This document shows, piece after piece, positions 16,392 to 24,044 of a DNA stretch of 63,014 bases (the first letter of the stretch is position 1; each line of letters starts with the position of its first letter). Under the pieces are notes generated by a model. That model searched no databases, was not told where the DNA came from, and saw only the letters and a list, made by a program, of their open reading frames with translations. The translations under genes were made by a program, and so were the position numbers. Origin of the DNA: Oscillospiraceae bacterium (lineage in GTDB: Bacteria > Bacillota > Clostridia > Oscillospirales > Oscillospiraceae). The stretch covers positions 23,166 through 86,179 of the forward strand of contig CACYLY010000017.1 in NCBI GenBank assembly GCA_902775355.1, written 5' to 3'.

Positions 16392-16593
16392 CCTTATCTT
16401 GCGCATCGGTTCAAGTCTTTCCTTCCCTGTCCTTTTGTTCGTTCTTTGCAGAGCAGAGACACGCGAAAAGCACACCTGCGTTTTGGTCTGTTTCTGCCGC
16501 TGAAAGCAAAGAATCGGGCTCCAAAGCAGCCAATGGACCGCTTCGAAGCCCGATTTCACTGTATTTGCCCATTTTTAGTCCAAAATGCAGGAA

Positions 16594-16627
16594 AAACCTC
16601 TCTTGCCTTGGCAGGCAAAAGAGGTTT
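16594..16627 (-). terminator. Terminator of tRNA-Met/tRNA-Glu unit
   Basis: AAACCTCT-CTTGCC pairs with GGCAAA-AGAGGTTT. On the minus strand the stem is followed by TTTTTCC, directly downstream of tRNA-Glu. Confidence 0.8.
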
Positions 16628-16633
16628 CTTTGA

Positions 16634-16708
16634 TGGTGACCCGTACGGGACTCGAACCCATGTTACCGCCGTGAAAGGGCGGTGTCTTAACCACTTGACC
16701 AACGGGCC
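16634..16708 (-). tRNA. tRNA-Glu (TTC)
   Basis: The minus strand folds as a cloverleaf: acceptor GGCCCGT/ACGGGTC, anticodon loop CTTTCAC with anticodon TTC between CCGCC and GGCGG stems, T-loop GGGTTCGAGTCCC, and an encoded CCA. It is 75 nt and is the second gene of a two-tRNA transcript. Confidence 0.95.
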
Positions 16709-16746
16709 TTGGAAAAAGGCGCAGGCGAAACGTCTGCGCCCTTATT

Positions 16747-16823
16747 TGGTAGCGGCACCTGGATTCGAACCGGGGACACTTCGGGTATGAACCGAATGCT
16801 CTGGCCAACTGAGCTATGCCGCC
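16747..16823 (-). tRNA. tRNA-Met (CAT), elongator type
   Basis: The minus strand folds with acceptor GGCGGCA/TGCCGCT, anticodon arm TTCGG-TTCATAC-CCGAA (CAT) and T-loop GGTTCGAATCC, with encoded CCA. The acceptor resembles elongator tRNA-Met rather than initiator tRNA, which lacks a 1-72 pair, or tRNA-Ile(CAT). A promoter lies at 16849-16877. Confidence 0.93.
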
Positions 16824-16848
16824 ATCTGCTGCCTGAACAGCAATAGGC

Positions 16849-16877
16849 ATTTTATCAGAGCCTTTCGAAAATGTCAA
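16849..16877 (-). promoter_or_regulatory. Promoter of the tRNA-Met/Glu unit
   Basis: Minus-strand TTGACA (16872-16877), 17-bp spacer, TAAAAT (16849-16854), 26 nt before tRNA-Met. Confidence 0.8.
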
Positions 16878-16908
16878 CTCTTTTTTTCCGAAAAAGAAAA
16901 ATTTCCTC

Positions 16909-16937
16909 TTGCATTCTGCAGAGGGATGTGCTATTAT
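16909..16937 (+). promoter_or_regulatory. Promoter of tRNA-Val
   Basis: TTGCAT (16909-16914), 17-bp spacer and TATTAT (16932-16937), 20 nt before tRNA-Val and divergent to the tRNA-Met promoter. Confidence 0.75.
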
Positions 16938-16957
16938 AGACAAGCTTCCGAAAAAAC

Positions 16958-17034
16958 GGAGGGCTAGCTCAGCTGGTTAGAGCGTCCGCCTCACACGCGG
17001 AAGGTCGACGGTTCGAGTCCGCCGCTCTCCACCA
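16958..17034 (+). tRNA. tRNA-Val (CAC)
   Basis: Acceptor GGAGGGC/GCTCTCC, D-arm GCTC/GAGC, anticodon arm TCCGC-CTCACAC-GCGGA with anticodon CAC, T-arm GACGG/CCGCC hinted with loop TTCGAGT, and an encoded CCA. 77 nt. Its 3' end is duplicated at 17162-17184. Confidence 0.95.
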
Positions 17035-17040
17035 AACACA

Positions 17041-17073
17041 AAAGACCGCCTTTGGGGCGGTTTTTTGTTTTTG
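17041..17073 (+). terminator. tRNA-Val terminator
   Basis: ACCGCC and GGCGGT form the stem and are followed by TTTTTTGTTTTT. Confidence 0.8.
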
Positions 17074-17075
17074 AC

Positions 17076-17231
17076 CGTGCCTCCAGCGGACTCGAAGGGA
17101 GCGGGAGTGAATGACATGCCGGTGGCATGTCAGAGCCGCGACCTGGCCCGCCCGCAGGCGGGCGAGTCCGCCGCTCTCCACCAAACACAAAAGACCGCCT
17201 TTTGGGCGGTCTTTTGTGTTTGGTGGAGAGC
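17076..17231. repeat. Duplicated tRNA-Val 3' end and long palindrome
   Basis: A second copy of the tRNA tail plus terminator (GAGTCCGCCGCTCTCCACCA onward) begins at 17164, 148 bp after the first. Before it lies an inverted fragment of the T-arm (AGCGGACTCGAA at 17085), a 9-bp hairpin TGACATGCC/GGCATGTCA and a GC hairpin. From 17173 to 17231 the copied tail, terminator and an inverted tail form a perfect palindrome of 27-nt arms around a 5-nt loop. Nothing coding is seen here. Confidence 0.75.
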
Positions 17232-17399
17232 AGGTTCTTGTCATCTTGAGCGGAAGCGAAGCCGGAGCCGAAAGATCTTAAGCGCCGAAAACACGGGCTT
17301 TCTCAGGTCCTTCGACTTTTCTGGGCTTCCCAAAGCCATGACTCGCTTTGCCTTTGCCGGCGGCTTGAAACGACGGGCGCCCCGCGCGTCGTTTTTTTG

Positions 17400-17428
17400 T
17401 TGCTTTCCCCGGCGCGGTATCGTATCAT
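17400..17428 (+). promoter_or_regulatory. Putative promoter of MBL-fold gene
   Basis: TTGCTT (17400-17405), 17-bp spacer and TATCAT (17423-17428). Confidence 0.45.
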
Positions 17429-17482
17429 AAGCCCAGAAGCACACATTCCTGCGAAAAATCAGATTCACGGGAGATGCAGCCT

Positions 17483-18322
17483 ATGAAAGTCACCTATTTC
17501 GGCACCACGACCCTGCTCTTTGACGACGGCAGGGACCAGATCCTCTTTGATGCCCACCTGACCCGGCCCTCCCTGGTCCGCTACCTCTTCGGCAAGGGAG
17601 AGACGGACCGGGCCCTGGCGGAGGAGCTGATCCGCCTGCACCGGATCGACCGCCTGCGGGCCATCTTCGTCTCCCACTCCCACCACGACCACGTGATGGA
17701 CGCGCCCGCCCTGGCCGCGCTCTGCGGGGCGGAGGTTTACGGCACCAGCTCCACCCTGAACGTGGCCCGGGGCGGCGGCGTGCCGGAGGAGTGGCTGCAC
17801 GCCTTTTCCGGCGGAGAGAGCTTCCCCCTGGGCAGCTATCGGATCACGGTGCTCCCCTCCCTGCACTCCAAGCCCACCGCTTTGAACAACGACCTGGGCC
17901 AGACCATCGACGCGCCCCTCCGGCAGCCCGCCCGGCTGCGGGACTACAAGGAGGGCGGCTCCTTCGACTTTCTGGTGGAGGCCCAGGGGAAGCGCTTCCT
18001 GATCCGGCCCAGCTTCAACTATATTGAGGGCCAGCTGGACGGCGTCCGGGCAGAGGTGCTGTTTCTGGGGGTGGCGGGCCTGGCCAAGGCGGACTCCGAG
18101 ACCGAGGCGCGTTTCTTTGCCGAGACGGTGGATAAGGTCCGGCCAAAGCTGGTGATCCCCGTCCACTGGGACAATTTCTTCTCCCCTCTGGACCGCCCGG
18201 CCCGTGGCATGCCCGGGCTGATCGAGCACACCGAGCTCTCCTTCTTCAAGCTGGCCCGGGCCTGCGAGGCGCGGCAGATCTCCTGCCTGATCCAGCTCCC
18301 CCGGACCTCCGTCGAGCTCTGA
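17483..18322 (+). CDS. MBL-fold metallo-hydrolase
   Basis: A 279-residue metallo-beta-lactamase-fold protein. The metal-binding motif 'SHSHHDHVMD' (HxHxDH) follows the expected beta-strand, and a later 'VIPVHWDNFF' carries a C-terminal His ligand, as in UlaG/YtnP-like MBL proteins. The N-terminal 'VTYFGTTTLLFDDG' resembles UlaG-type L-ascorbate-6-phosphate lactonase-like members, but the substrate cannot be assigned. Many such proteins hydrolyse lactones or phosphodiesters in the cytoplasm. ATG 17483 is chosen because GGGAG lies 9 nt upstream; ATG 17474 abuts that site. No operon partner; the next 320 nt are the multi-hairpin element. Confidence 0.87.
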   Translation: MKVTYFGTTTLLFDDGRDQILFDAHLTRPSLVRYLFGKGETDRALAEELIRLHRIDRLRAIFVSHSHHDHVMDAPALAALCGAEVYGTSSTLNVARGGGVPEEWLHAFSGGESFPLGSYRITVLPSLHSKPTALNNDLGQTIDAPLRQPARLRDYKEGGSFDFLVEAQGKRFLIRPSFNYIEGQLDGVRAEVLFLGVAGLAKADSETEARFFAETVDKVRPKLVIPVHWDNFFSPLDRPARGMPGLIEHTELSFFKLARACEARQISCLIQLPRTSVEL

Positions 18323-18388
18323 TCCGACTCGCCCGACAGGCGAGCGGACTGGAAAGCTGCGTTATTGTTTTTGTGGATGCAGTCCCCT

Positions 18389-18603
18389 ATAATGATCATC
18401 GGATGGCGAAATCAATCGGAGATTCGATTGATTTCGCTGCCAAACGACAAGTTTGGCAGCGAATGATTCGTTGAATCATTCGCCCGATGCTCATTGCAAG
18501 GATGATCGGGCAAAAGAGCAATGCTCTTCTGCTGCGCAGCTTTGTTAATGCAAAGCTGCGCGGTGCAAGGCTTTCGGGCCTTGCACCATCCGATCATCGT
18601 TAT
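18389..18603. repeat. Seven-hairpin element enclosed by an 18-bp outer stem
   Basis: The outer arms (18389-18406 and 18586-18603) pair with one mismatch and one G-T. Between them lie consecutive hairpins almost without spacers: 18406-18437 (13 bp), 18436-18460 (10 bp), 18459-18483 (11 bp), 18482-18511 (7 bp ends), 18514-18528 (6-7 bp), 18534-18561 (11 bp) and 18562-18587 (10 bp). Neighbouring stems share their terminal GC. It has no coding content and looks like a multi-branched nucleic acid structure. The HTH gene begins 44 nt later. Confidence 0.8.
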
Positions 18604-18646
18604 ACTGAGCCTGCAAGACGAAAACAAGCCCAAGGAGGAGAACACC

Positions 18647-19681
18647 ATGGAACTGGGAAAGAAAATCAAGCAGCTCCGCTTCAAGGCGGGGCTGACGCAG
18701 GAGCAGCTGGCGGACCGGCTGGGGATCGGCCCCCAGTCCGTGTCCAAGTGGGAAAACGCCGTGGCCATGCCGGACATCACGACCCTGCCCCTGCTGGCGG
18801 AGGTCTTCGGCGTCAGCATCGACGAGCTCTTCGATCTGAGCGCCGAGCAGCGCCTCAACCGGATCGAAAACCGCATGGACCTGGAGGAGGACCTGCCCCA
18901 GGACGTGTTCCTGGAGTATGAGGAATATCTGAAGAGCCAGCTGGCCGACGAGCGGCACAAAAAGCGGGCGACGAACCTGCTGGCCTGCCTGTACTGGCAT
19001 CGGATGGACAGCTTCGCCCGGAAGACGAAGCGCTGGGCCGAGACCGCAGTGCGCCTGGCGCCGGGGGAAAAGGAGAGTCAGTGGCTGCTGCAGAAGGCCG
19101 CGGGCCACGCCGTCTGGGACTGGAACGCCGCCAACCACAGCGCCGCCATCGACTTCTACCGGGAGCTGACAGAGGCCGATCCCACGCTCCCCCTGCCCTG
19201 CTACTATCTGCTGGACAATCTGATCGCCGACCACCGGGTGGACGAGGCCGAGCAGGTGCTGGACCGGCTCTGCACCCTGAAGGACGCCAAGCCCATCCTC
19301 ATCCAGGTCTACCGGGCCCACATCGCCCTGGCCCGCTTCGACGAAAAGACCGCCGACCGGATCATGGAGGAGCTGGTGGAGGCCCACCCCGAGGACAGCG
19401 CCTGTCTCTTCGAGGCGGCCCAGTACTACGCGGCCAAGTGCGGCTACGACAAGGCCATCGACCTGTACGAGCGCTCCTTCGCCGCGGAAAAGCGCCGTCC
19501 CCGCTTCCAGGACGAGCTGATGGGCATCGCGGACATCTATGAGATCCGGGGAGACTTCCGCAAAGCGGCGGAGACCTATGACCGCATCATCGAGCTGCTG
19601 CGGACCGAGTGGGGCCTGACCGAGGAGGTGGCCCTGCAGGTGGCCCAGCGGAAAAAGGCCGAGCTGCTGGCCAGAGGATGA
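18647..19681 (+). CDS. XRE-type HTH regulator with TPR-like C-terminal domain
   Basis: The 344-residue protein starts with a Cro/C1 helix-turn-helix (about 3-58) containing 'AGLTQEQLADRLGIGPQSVS' and the usual 'KWENAVAMPDITTLPLLAE' continuation. It is followed by helical repeats resembling TPRs (about 110-340; e.g. 'AIDFYRELTEADPTLP', 'YDKAIDLYERSF', 'DFRKAAETYDRIIELL'). This architecture is common in Clostridia for regulators that sense a peptide or partner protein through the TPR part. ATG 18647 follows AAGGAGGAG. Its leader lies in or beside the multi-hairpin element, so that structure could affect expression (inference). Targets unknown. Confidence 0.88.
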   Translation: MELGKKIKQLRFKAGLTQEQLADRLGIGPQSVSKWENAVAMPDITTLPLLAEVFGVSIDELFDLSAEQRLNRIENRMDLEEDLPQDVFLEYEEYLKSQLADERHKKRATNLLACLYWHRMDSFARKTKRWAETAVRLAPGEKESQWLLQKAAGHAVWDWNAANHSAAIDFYRELTEADPTLPLPCYYLLDNLIADHRVDEAEQVLDRLCTLKDAKPILIQVYRAHIALARFDEKTADRIMEELVEAHPEDSACLFEAAQYYAAKCGYDKAIDLYERSFAAEKRRPRFQDELMGIADIYEIRGDFRKAAETYDRIIELLRTEWGLTEEVALQVAQRKKAELLARG

Positions 19682-19698
19682 GCCCGCAGCCACGGCAA

Positions 19699-19732
19699 AA
19701 CCGGCGTGACCCCCCACAGGGTCACGCCGGTT
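19699..19732. terminator. Bidirectional terminator
   Basis: AACCGGCGTGACC and GGTCACGCCGGTT form a 13-bp stem between the convergent HTH and TauE-like genes. The stem is nearly the same as that at 102-130. Confidence 0.8.
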
Positions 19733-19740
19733 GTTTCGTA

Positions 19741-20520
19741 TCAGAGCAGGTCCGCGATCACCTTGACGGTCAGCAGGGTCAGCACCACCAGGATGGCGGG
19801 CTTGACGATCTTCGAGCCGTCCTTGATGGCCAGGCCCGAGCCCAGCCAGTGCCCGGCGATGGAGGCCGCGCCGGCAATGAGGCCCAGGGCCAGGAAGACC
19901 TTGCCGTTGAGCAGGGAGGTGGCCAGGGCGCCGATATTGCTGGAGAGGTTCATGACCTTCACGTTGCCGGAGGCGGTGCGGATGTCCAGCTTGCCCAGGG
20001 AGCAGAGGATCAGCACCAGGAAGGTGCCGGTGCCCGGGCCGTAAAAGCCGTCGTAGGCGCCGATGACCAGGGCCGCGCTGAAAACAATGGCCCGCTGCCT
20101 GCCCGGGGCGATGTCCCCCCGCTCCTCCGGCAGGCTCCGCTGCCGCAGCACCACCAGGGCCACCAGGGGCAGCACCGCCAGCAACAGGATCTTCAGCACC
20201 CGCTCGTCCACCATCAGCTGCAGCCGGGTGCCCAGGGCCGCCCCCGCCAGGGCCAGGACCATGGAGGGCAGGGCCAGCTTCCAGTCCACATAGCCGCCCC
20301 GGATGAAGCGCCCGGCGGACACCGCCGTGCCCACGCAAGAGGACAGCTTGTTGGTGCCCAGGGCCAGATGGGCCGGCAGGCCCGCCAGCAGATAGGCCGG
20401 CACCGAGATGATCCCGCCGCCGCCGGCGATCCCGTCCATGAAGCCGGCCAGGAACACCCCCGCGACCACGATCAGCACCATGGAGACGTTCAGCTCCATG
20501 GGCAGCCACATGCTCTGCAT
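19741..20520 (-). CDS. TauE/SafE family anion permease
   Basis: A 259-residue membrane protein of the TauE/SafE (sulfite exporter, DUF81) family with about eight hydrophobic helices in two repeats. Family signatures are 'GFMDGIAGGGGIISVPAYLL' early and 'GAYDGFYGPGTGTFLVLILC' in the second half, each followed by the 'ALGTNKLSS' or 'ASGNVKVMNLSSNI' partner. Members move sulfur-containing organic or inorganic anions. ATG 20520 is the best spaced start after GGGGGAG; ATG 20511 is possible. It stands alone. Substrate unassigned. Confidence 0.9.
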   Translation of the reverse strand: MQSMWLPMELNVSMVLIVVAGVFLAGFMDGIAGGGGIISVPAYLLAGLPAHLALGTNKLSSCVGTAVSAGRFIRGGYVDWKLALPSMVLALAGAALGTRLQLMVDERVLKILLLAVLPLVALVVLRQRSLPEERGDIAPGRQRAIVFSAALVIGAYDGFYGPGTGTFLVLILCSLGKLDIRTASGNVKVMNLSSNIGALATSLLNGKVFLALGLIAGAASIAGHWLGSGLAIKDGSKIVKPAILVVLTLLTVKVIADLL

Positions 20521-20615
20521 TTCGCTCCCCCTTGTCCCGCGTTGTTTCGCCTCAGATTCTAACACACCCGCGCCGAAAGGGGAAGAGCAAAGCGCGGGAA
20601 AAACGCGCTCTCGTC

Positions 20616-20644
20616 TTGATTGCGTATGAGAAATATGTTATATT
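20616..20644 (+). promoter_or_regulatory. Promoter of the aminotransferase gene
   Basis: TTGATT (20616-20621), 17-bp spacer and TATATT (20639-20644), leaving about 75 nt of leader. Confidence 0.65.
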
Positions 20645-20727
20645 GAATATTAGCGCGTTTCCCCCAACAGAATACTCCCGTCGGCCGCGGTGACGGCCCG
20701 GCACGGGATCAGGAAAGGAATCGAGAC

Positions 20728-22002
20728 ATGAAGAAATACGCGGAAATGACCAGAGAAGAGCTGCAGGCGGAGCTCCAGCAGGTGAAGGCCCGGTATGAGG
20801 AGCTGAAGGCTCTGGGCCAGAACCTGAACATGGCCCGCGGCAAGCCCAGCAAGGCCCAGCTGGACTGCAACGGCCCCATGATGGACATCCTGCGTTCCGA
20901 CAGCGACTATATGTGCGACGGCATCGACGTGCGCAATTACGGCAATCTGGAAGGCCTGCCCTCCTGCCGCAGGCTCTTTGCGGAGCTGCTGGACGTGCAG
21001 CCCGAGAACGTCTTCATCGGCGGCACCGCCTCCCTGCAGCTGATGTATGACACCATTGCCAAGGCCTACACCCACGGCCGGGTCATGAGCCCCAAGCCCT
21101 GGGGAAAGCTGGACCGGGTCAAGTGGCTCTGCCCCTCCCCCGGCTACGACCGGCATTTCGGCGTCTCCGAGAGCTTCGGCATGGAGATGATCACGGTCCC
21201 CATGACTCCCGAAGGCCCGGACATGGACCTGGTGGAGAAGCTGGCCCTGGATCCGGAGGTCAAGGGCATGTGGTGCGTGCCCAAGTACTCCAACCCCGAC
21301 GGCATCATCTACAGCGCGGAGACCATCCGCCGCATCGCCTCTCTCAAGCACGCCGCCCCGGACTTCCTGCTGATGTGGGACAACGCCTACTGCGTCCACG
21401 AGTTTGAGGGCGACTATGTCCCCTTCCCCGACATTCTCAAGGAGTGCGCCAGGTACGGCAATGAGGACATGGTCTTCGAATTCGCCTCCACCTCCAAGAT
21501 CACCTTCCCCGGCGCGGGCATCTCCGTCTTCGTCTGCAGCGAGAACAACATGAATTACATGAAGAAGCTGCTGAACGCCCAGATCATCTCCTACGACAAG
21601 GTGAACCAGCTGCGCCACGTCCGCTATCTGAAGGACAAGGCCGGCGTTCTGGCCCTGATGAAGCGCCATGCGGCGATCCTGGGGCCCAAGTTCAAGTGCG
21701 TGCTGGACAATCTGGAGCGGGAGATCGCGCCCCTCGGCATCGCCAGCTGGCAGAAGCCCAAGGGCGGCTATTTCGTCAGCGTGAACACCATGCCCGGCAT
21801 CGCCAAGGCCACCTGGAGGCTCTGCAAGGAAGCGGGCCTGACCATGACCGGCGCCGGCGCCACCTTCCCCTACGGCAAGGACCCTCTGGACAGCAACATG
21901 CGCGTTGCCCCCTCCCTGCCCCCCATCGAGCAGCTGGAGCAGGCCATGGACATCTACTGCACCAGCATGAAGCTGGCCGCTCTGGAGAAGCTGCTGGCCT
22001 GA
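20728..22002 (+). CDS. Type Ic aspartate aminotransferase-like PLP enzyme
   Basis: The 424-residue fold type I PLP enzyme matches the MocR-like aminotransferase family that includes subgroup Ic aspartate aminotransferases. Visible features are 'NMARGKPSKAQLD' near the N-terminus, 'YGNLEGLPSCR', 'VPKYSNPDGIIYS' with the conserved N-P-D, the 'WDNAYCVHEF' Asp-x-x-Tyr pair and the Schiff-base lysine in 'ASTSKITFPGAG' (about residue 257). It probably interconverts aspartate and oxaloacetate with 2-oxoglutarate/glutamate in the cytoplasm. GGAAAGGAATCGAGAC precedes the ATG. Monocistronic, with a terminator at 22047-22077. Confidence 0.9.
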   Translation: MKKYAEMTREELQAELQQVKARYEELKALGQNLNMARGKPSKAQLDCNGPMMDILRSDSDYMCDGIDVRNYGNLEGLPSCRRLFAELLDVQPENVFIGGTASLQLMYDTIAKAYTHGRVMSPKPWGKLDRVKWLCPSPGYDRHFGVSESFGMEMITVPMTPEGPDMDLVEKLALDPEVKGMWCVPKYSNPDGIIYSAETIRRIASLKHAAPDFLLMWDNAYCVHEFEGDYVPFPDILKECARYGNEDMVFEFASTSKITFPGAGISVFVCSENNMNYMKKLLNAQIISYDKVNQLRHVRYLKDKAGVLALMKRHAAILGPKFKCVLDNLEREIAPLGIASWQKPKGGYFVSVNTMPGIAKATWRLCKEAGLTMTGAGATFPYGKDPLDSNMRVAPSLPPIEQLEQAMDIYCTSMKLAALEKLLA

Positions 22003-22046
22003 ACGGCAGGTTTCAGGTTTTCGTATTTCGTTTTACGTTTTGAGAA

Positions 22047-22077
22047 AACGGGAGGCCGCTGCCTGCGGCCTCCCGTT
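22047..22077 (+). terminator. Aminotransferase gene terminator
   Basis: AACGGGAGGCCGC and GCGGCCTCCCGTT form a 13-bp stem with a 5-nt loop. Confidence 0.65.
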
Positions 22078-22129
22078 CAGTATGTTCTGTCCCTGGCGGG
22101 GGAAGACAGAGCGGGCGTCGGCACAGATC

Positions 22130-22498
22130 GGTAAGAAAGGCAAGCCCCCCTCGCCTAGAGGGGGGTGCCCCAGTTCGCAAACTGGGGCGGGGGGATACAT
22201 TTTTGCGGGACGGCGGGAGAGGCAAGCCCCTCCCCTGCGGGCGCGAGAGAGGGACGGTGTGCCTTCCCCCCGCAGGGGGAAGGTGGCGCGCAGCGCCGGA
22301 TGAAGTCCCCGAGCGAAGCGAGGCCCCTTTATTCGTCCGTCGCAAAGAGACCTCATCCGTCATCCGCCTCGCGGGAGATCGGCGGATGCCACCTTCCCCG
22401 TGCGCGGGGAAGGCATAGGGCCGACCGTTTCCCGTTCTCTCTTCCCCGTTCACTGTTCACCGTTCTCTGTTCACCGTTCTCTGTTCACTGTTCACTCC
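22130..22498. repeat. REP-like units and a GTTCACYGTTCTCT tandem array
   Basis: Bases 22130-22420 hold several GC-rich palindromic units, including GGTGCCCCAGTTCGCAAAC TGGGGCG-type (cf. 62487), CCCCCGCAGGGGGAAGG and CCGCCTCGCGGGAGATCGGC. Bases 22441-22498 are a degenerate tandem repeat of CCGTTCTCTGTTCA/CACTGTTCAC. No gene is supported in 22003-22547. Confidence 0.65.
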
Positions 22499-22533
22499 AA
22501 AAAAATCACCCGACAACTGTCGGGTGATTTTTT
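22499..22533. terminator. Terminator of hydrogenase operon
   Basis: AATCACCCGACA and TGTCGGGTGATT pair with A-tract and T-tract on either side. It lies 14 nt after the last minus-strand gene of the operon. Confidence 0.8.
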
Positions 22534-22547
22534 GTTGGTTTTTCGCG

Positions 22548-23060
22548 TCAGATGACGATGGCCTTCTTGGGGCAGACCTCGTAGCAGTTGCCGCAGCCGA
22601 TGCAGAGATCCTCGTCCAGGGTCCAGGTCTTATTGGCCCGGTCCACGGTCAGAGCGCCGGCGGGGCACTTCTTGGCGCAGATGGTGCAGTAGACGCACTT
22701 GCTGGGATCCTGGGCGGGCTTGCCGTCGTCCCGGGGCTCCACGGGCTTGGCGGGCTCCGCGGGCTTCTCCTCCGCCTTGGGAGCGGGGGCTGGGGCCGGC
22801 TTGGGCTCGGCCTTGGGGGCGGGAGCCGCCGCGGGGGCCTCCGCCGCCACAGGCTCGTCGCCGGGCATCAGGATGGCCTTCTTCGGGCAGGCTTCGGCGC
22901 AGGTTCCGCAGCCCACGCAGAGGTCCTCGTCCAGGGTCCAGGTCTTGTTGGCCCGGTCCACGGTCAGGGCGCCCGCGGGGCACTTCTTGGCGCAGAGCGT
23001 GCAGTACACGCACTTGGAGGGCACCTGGACGGGCTTGCCGTCGTCCCGGGGCTTGATCAC
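22548..23060 (-). CDS. Polyferredoxin (MbhN-like), C-terminal part after frameshift
   Basis: This 170-codon frame carries two dicluster [4Fe-4S] modules, each with CVYCTLCAKKCPAGAL and CVGCGTCAEACPKKAI type motifs, joined by an Ala/Pro/Lys/Glu linker of about 40 residues. It is in a different frame from the N-terminal part (23073-23586), yet repeats the same sequence from 'VIKPRDDGKP' on. It is therefore best read as the continuation of one gene. A GTG at 23060 could start it separately but has no clear ribosome site. Ferredoxin-like subunits of this kind take electrons from soluble ferredoxin to the hydrogenase small subunit. Confidence 0.75.
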   Translation of the reverse strand: MIKPRDDGKPVQVPSKCVYCTLCAKKCPAGALTVDRANKTWTLDEDLCVGCGTCAEACPKKAILMPGDEPVAAEAPAAAPAPKAEPKPAPAPAPKAEEKPAEPAKPVEPRDDGKPAQDPSKCVYCTICAKKCPAGALTVDRANKTWTLDEDLCIGCGNCYEVCPKKAIVI

Positions 23061-23072
23061 CGTGCCGGGCGG

Positions 23073-23586
23073 GCGCCGGGGCGGCGGGGCCTTCCACGGT
23101 GACCGGCTCGTCGCCGGGCATCAGGATGGCCTTCTTGGGGCAGGCCTCGGCACAGGTGCCGCAGCCCACGCAGTTGTCCTCATCCAGGGTCCAGGTCTTG
23201 GCGGCCCGGTCCACGGTCAGAGCGCCCGCGGGGCACTTCTTGGCGCAGAGCGTGCAGTACACGCACTTGGAGGGCACCTGGACGGGCTTGCCGTCGTCCC
23301 GGGGCTTGATCACCGTGCCGCAGGTGGCGCAGAAGGTGCAGGAGCCCAGGTAGAAGGTGCGGGTGACCTTATCGTCGCCCTCGGGGGTCTTCTCGATGAC
23401 GTGGGTAATGGCGTTGCCGGAGCAGACCCGCTCGCACATCATGCAGTTGATGCACTTGTCCGGATGGAAGACGATGCGGCCGCGGTAGTTGGGCGCGCCC
23501 AGCTTGGTCTTGTCGGGGACGTACATCTCGCAGCTGGGTTTGGAAAAGAGCTGAGAAAGGGCTTCTTTGATGAACGGGAAATCCAT
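23073..23586 (-). CDS. mbhN: Polyferredoxin subunit (MbhN/NuoI-like), N-terminal part
   Basis: The gene starts at ATG 23586, overlapping the mbhJ stop by one base (TAATG). About 170 residues follow with an N-terminal NuoI-like segment ('CINCMMCERVCSGNAI' and 'CTFCATCG') and a first dicluster module ('CVYCTLCAKKCPAGAL', 'CVGCGTCAEACPKKAI'). Near 23073 the frame is lost; the formal frame runs on to a stop at 22630 through nonsense Arg/Gly-rich sequence. The natural continuation is the frame at 22548-23060. Read together, the protein would have one plus three modules, more clusters than the two of standard MbhN. Sequencing error, real mutation or repeat misassembly are all possible. Confidence 0.78.
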
Positions 23587-24032
23587 TACTTCTTCATCTC
23601 CTTCCTTTTCTGCGCCAGGATCTGGGTCGCCAGATACAGGCCGTCGATCACGGCCTCGGGCTTGGGCGTGCAGCCGGCCACGTCCACGTCCACATGGACG
23701 TACTTGGACAGGGGGCCCGCCACGGAGTAGCTGCCGCGGAAGACGTTGCCGGACTGGGGGCAGGAGCCCATGGTGACGATGCACTTGGGATCGGGCACCT
23801 GCTCGATGGAGCGCAGCACGCGGTTCAGGGACTGCTCGGTAACGGGTCCGGTGACCACGACGATGTCCGCATGGCGGGGGCTGCCCGTGAGCTTGAAGCC
23901 CAGGCGCTCGGCGTCATAGCGGGGGGTCAGCACGCTGACCAGCTCGATGTCGCAGCCGTTGCAGGAGCCGGCGTTGATATGGAAGAGCCAGGGGGATTTG
24001 CCGGTGCTCTCGGCGATCAGTTTCTTAAACAT
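23586..24032 (-). CDS. mbhJ: [NiFe] hydrogenase small subunit, NuoB-like (MbhJ)
   Basis: The 148-residue protein is the NuoB/MbhJ-type electron-transfer subunit that holds the proximal [4Fe-4S] cluster next to the NiFe site. Cluster ligands are visible in 'AGSCNGCDIE', 'TMGSCPQSG' and 'VAGCTPKPEAVIDGL'. It is soluble and docks on the membrane arm. AAGGAGG lies 7 nt upstream of ATG 24032. It is 12 nt after mbhM and overlaps mbhN. Together with MbhL (29892) it forms the catalytic pair. Confidence 0.92.
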   Translation of the reverse strand: MFKKLIAESTGKSPWLFHINAGSCNGCDIELVSVLTPRYDAERLGFKLTGSPRHADIVVVTGPVTEQSLNRVLRSIEQVPDPKCIVTMGSCPQSGNVFRGSYSVAGPLSKYVHVDVDVAGCTPKPEAVIDGLYLATQILAQKRKEMKK

Positions 24033-24044
24033 ACGCACTCCTCC

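Noticed and set aside
16575-16943. Minus-strand 122-codon open frame
   Set aside because: It is made of the tRNA-Glu and tRNA-Met genes read as protein.
18323-18388. Possible attachment site next to the hairpin element
   Set aside because: No integrase and no matching direct repeat is visible in the window.
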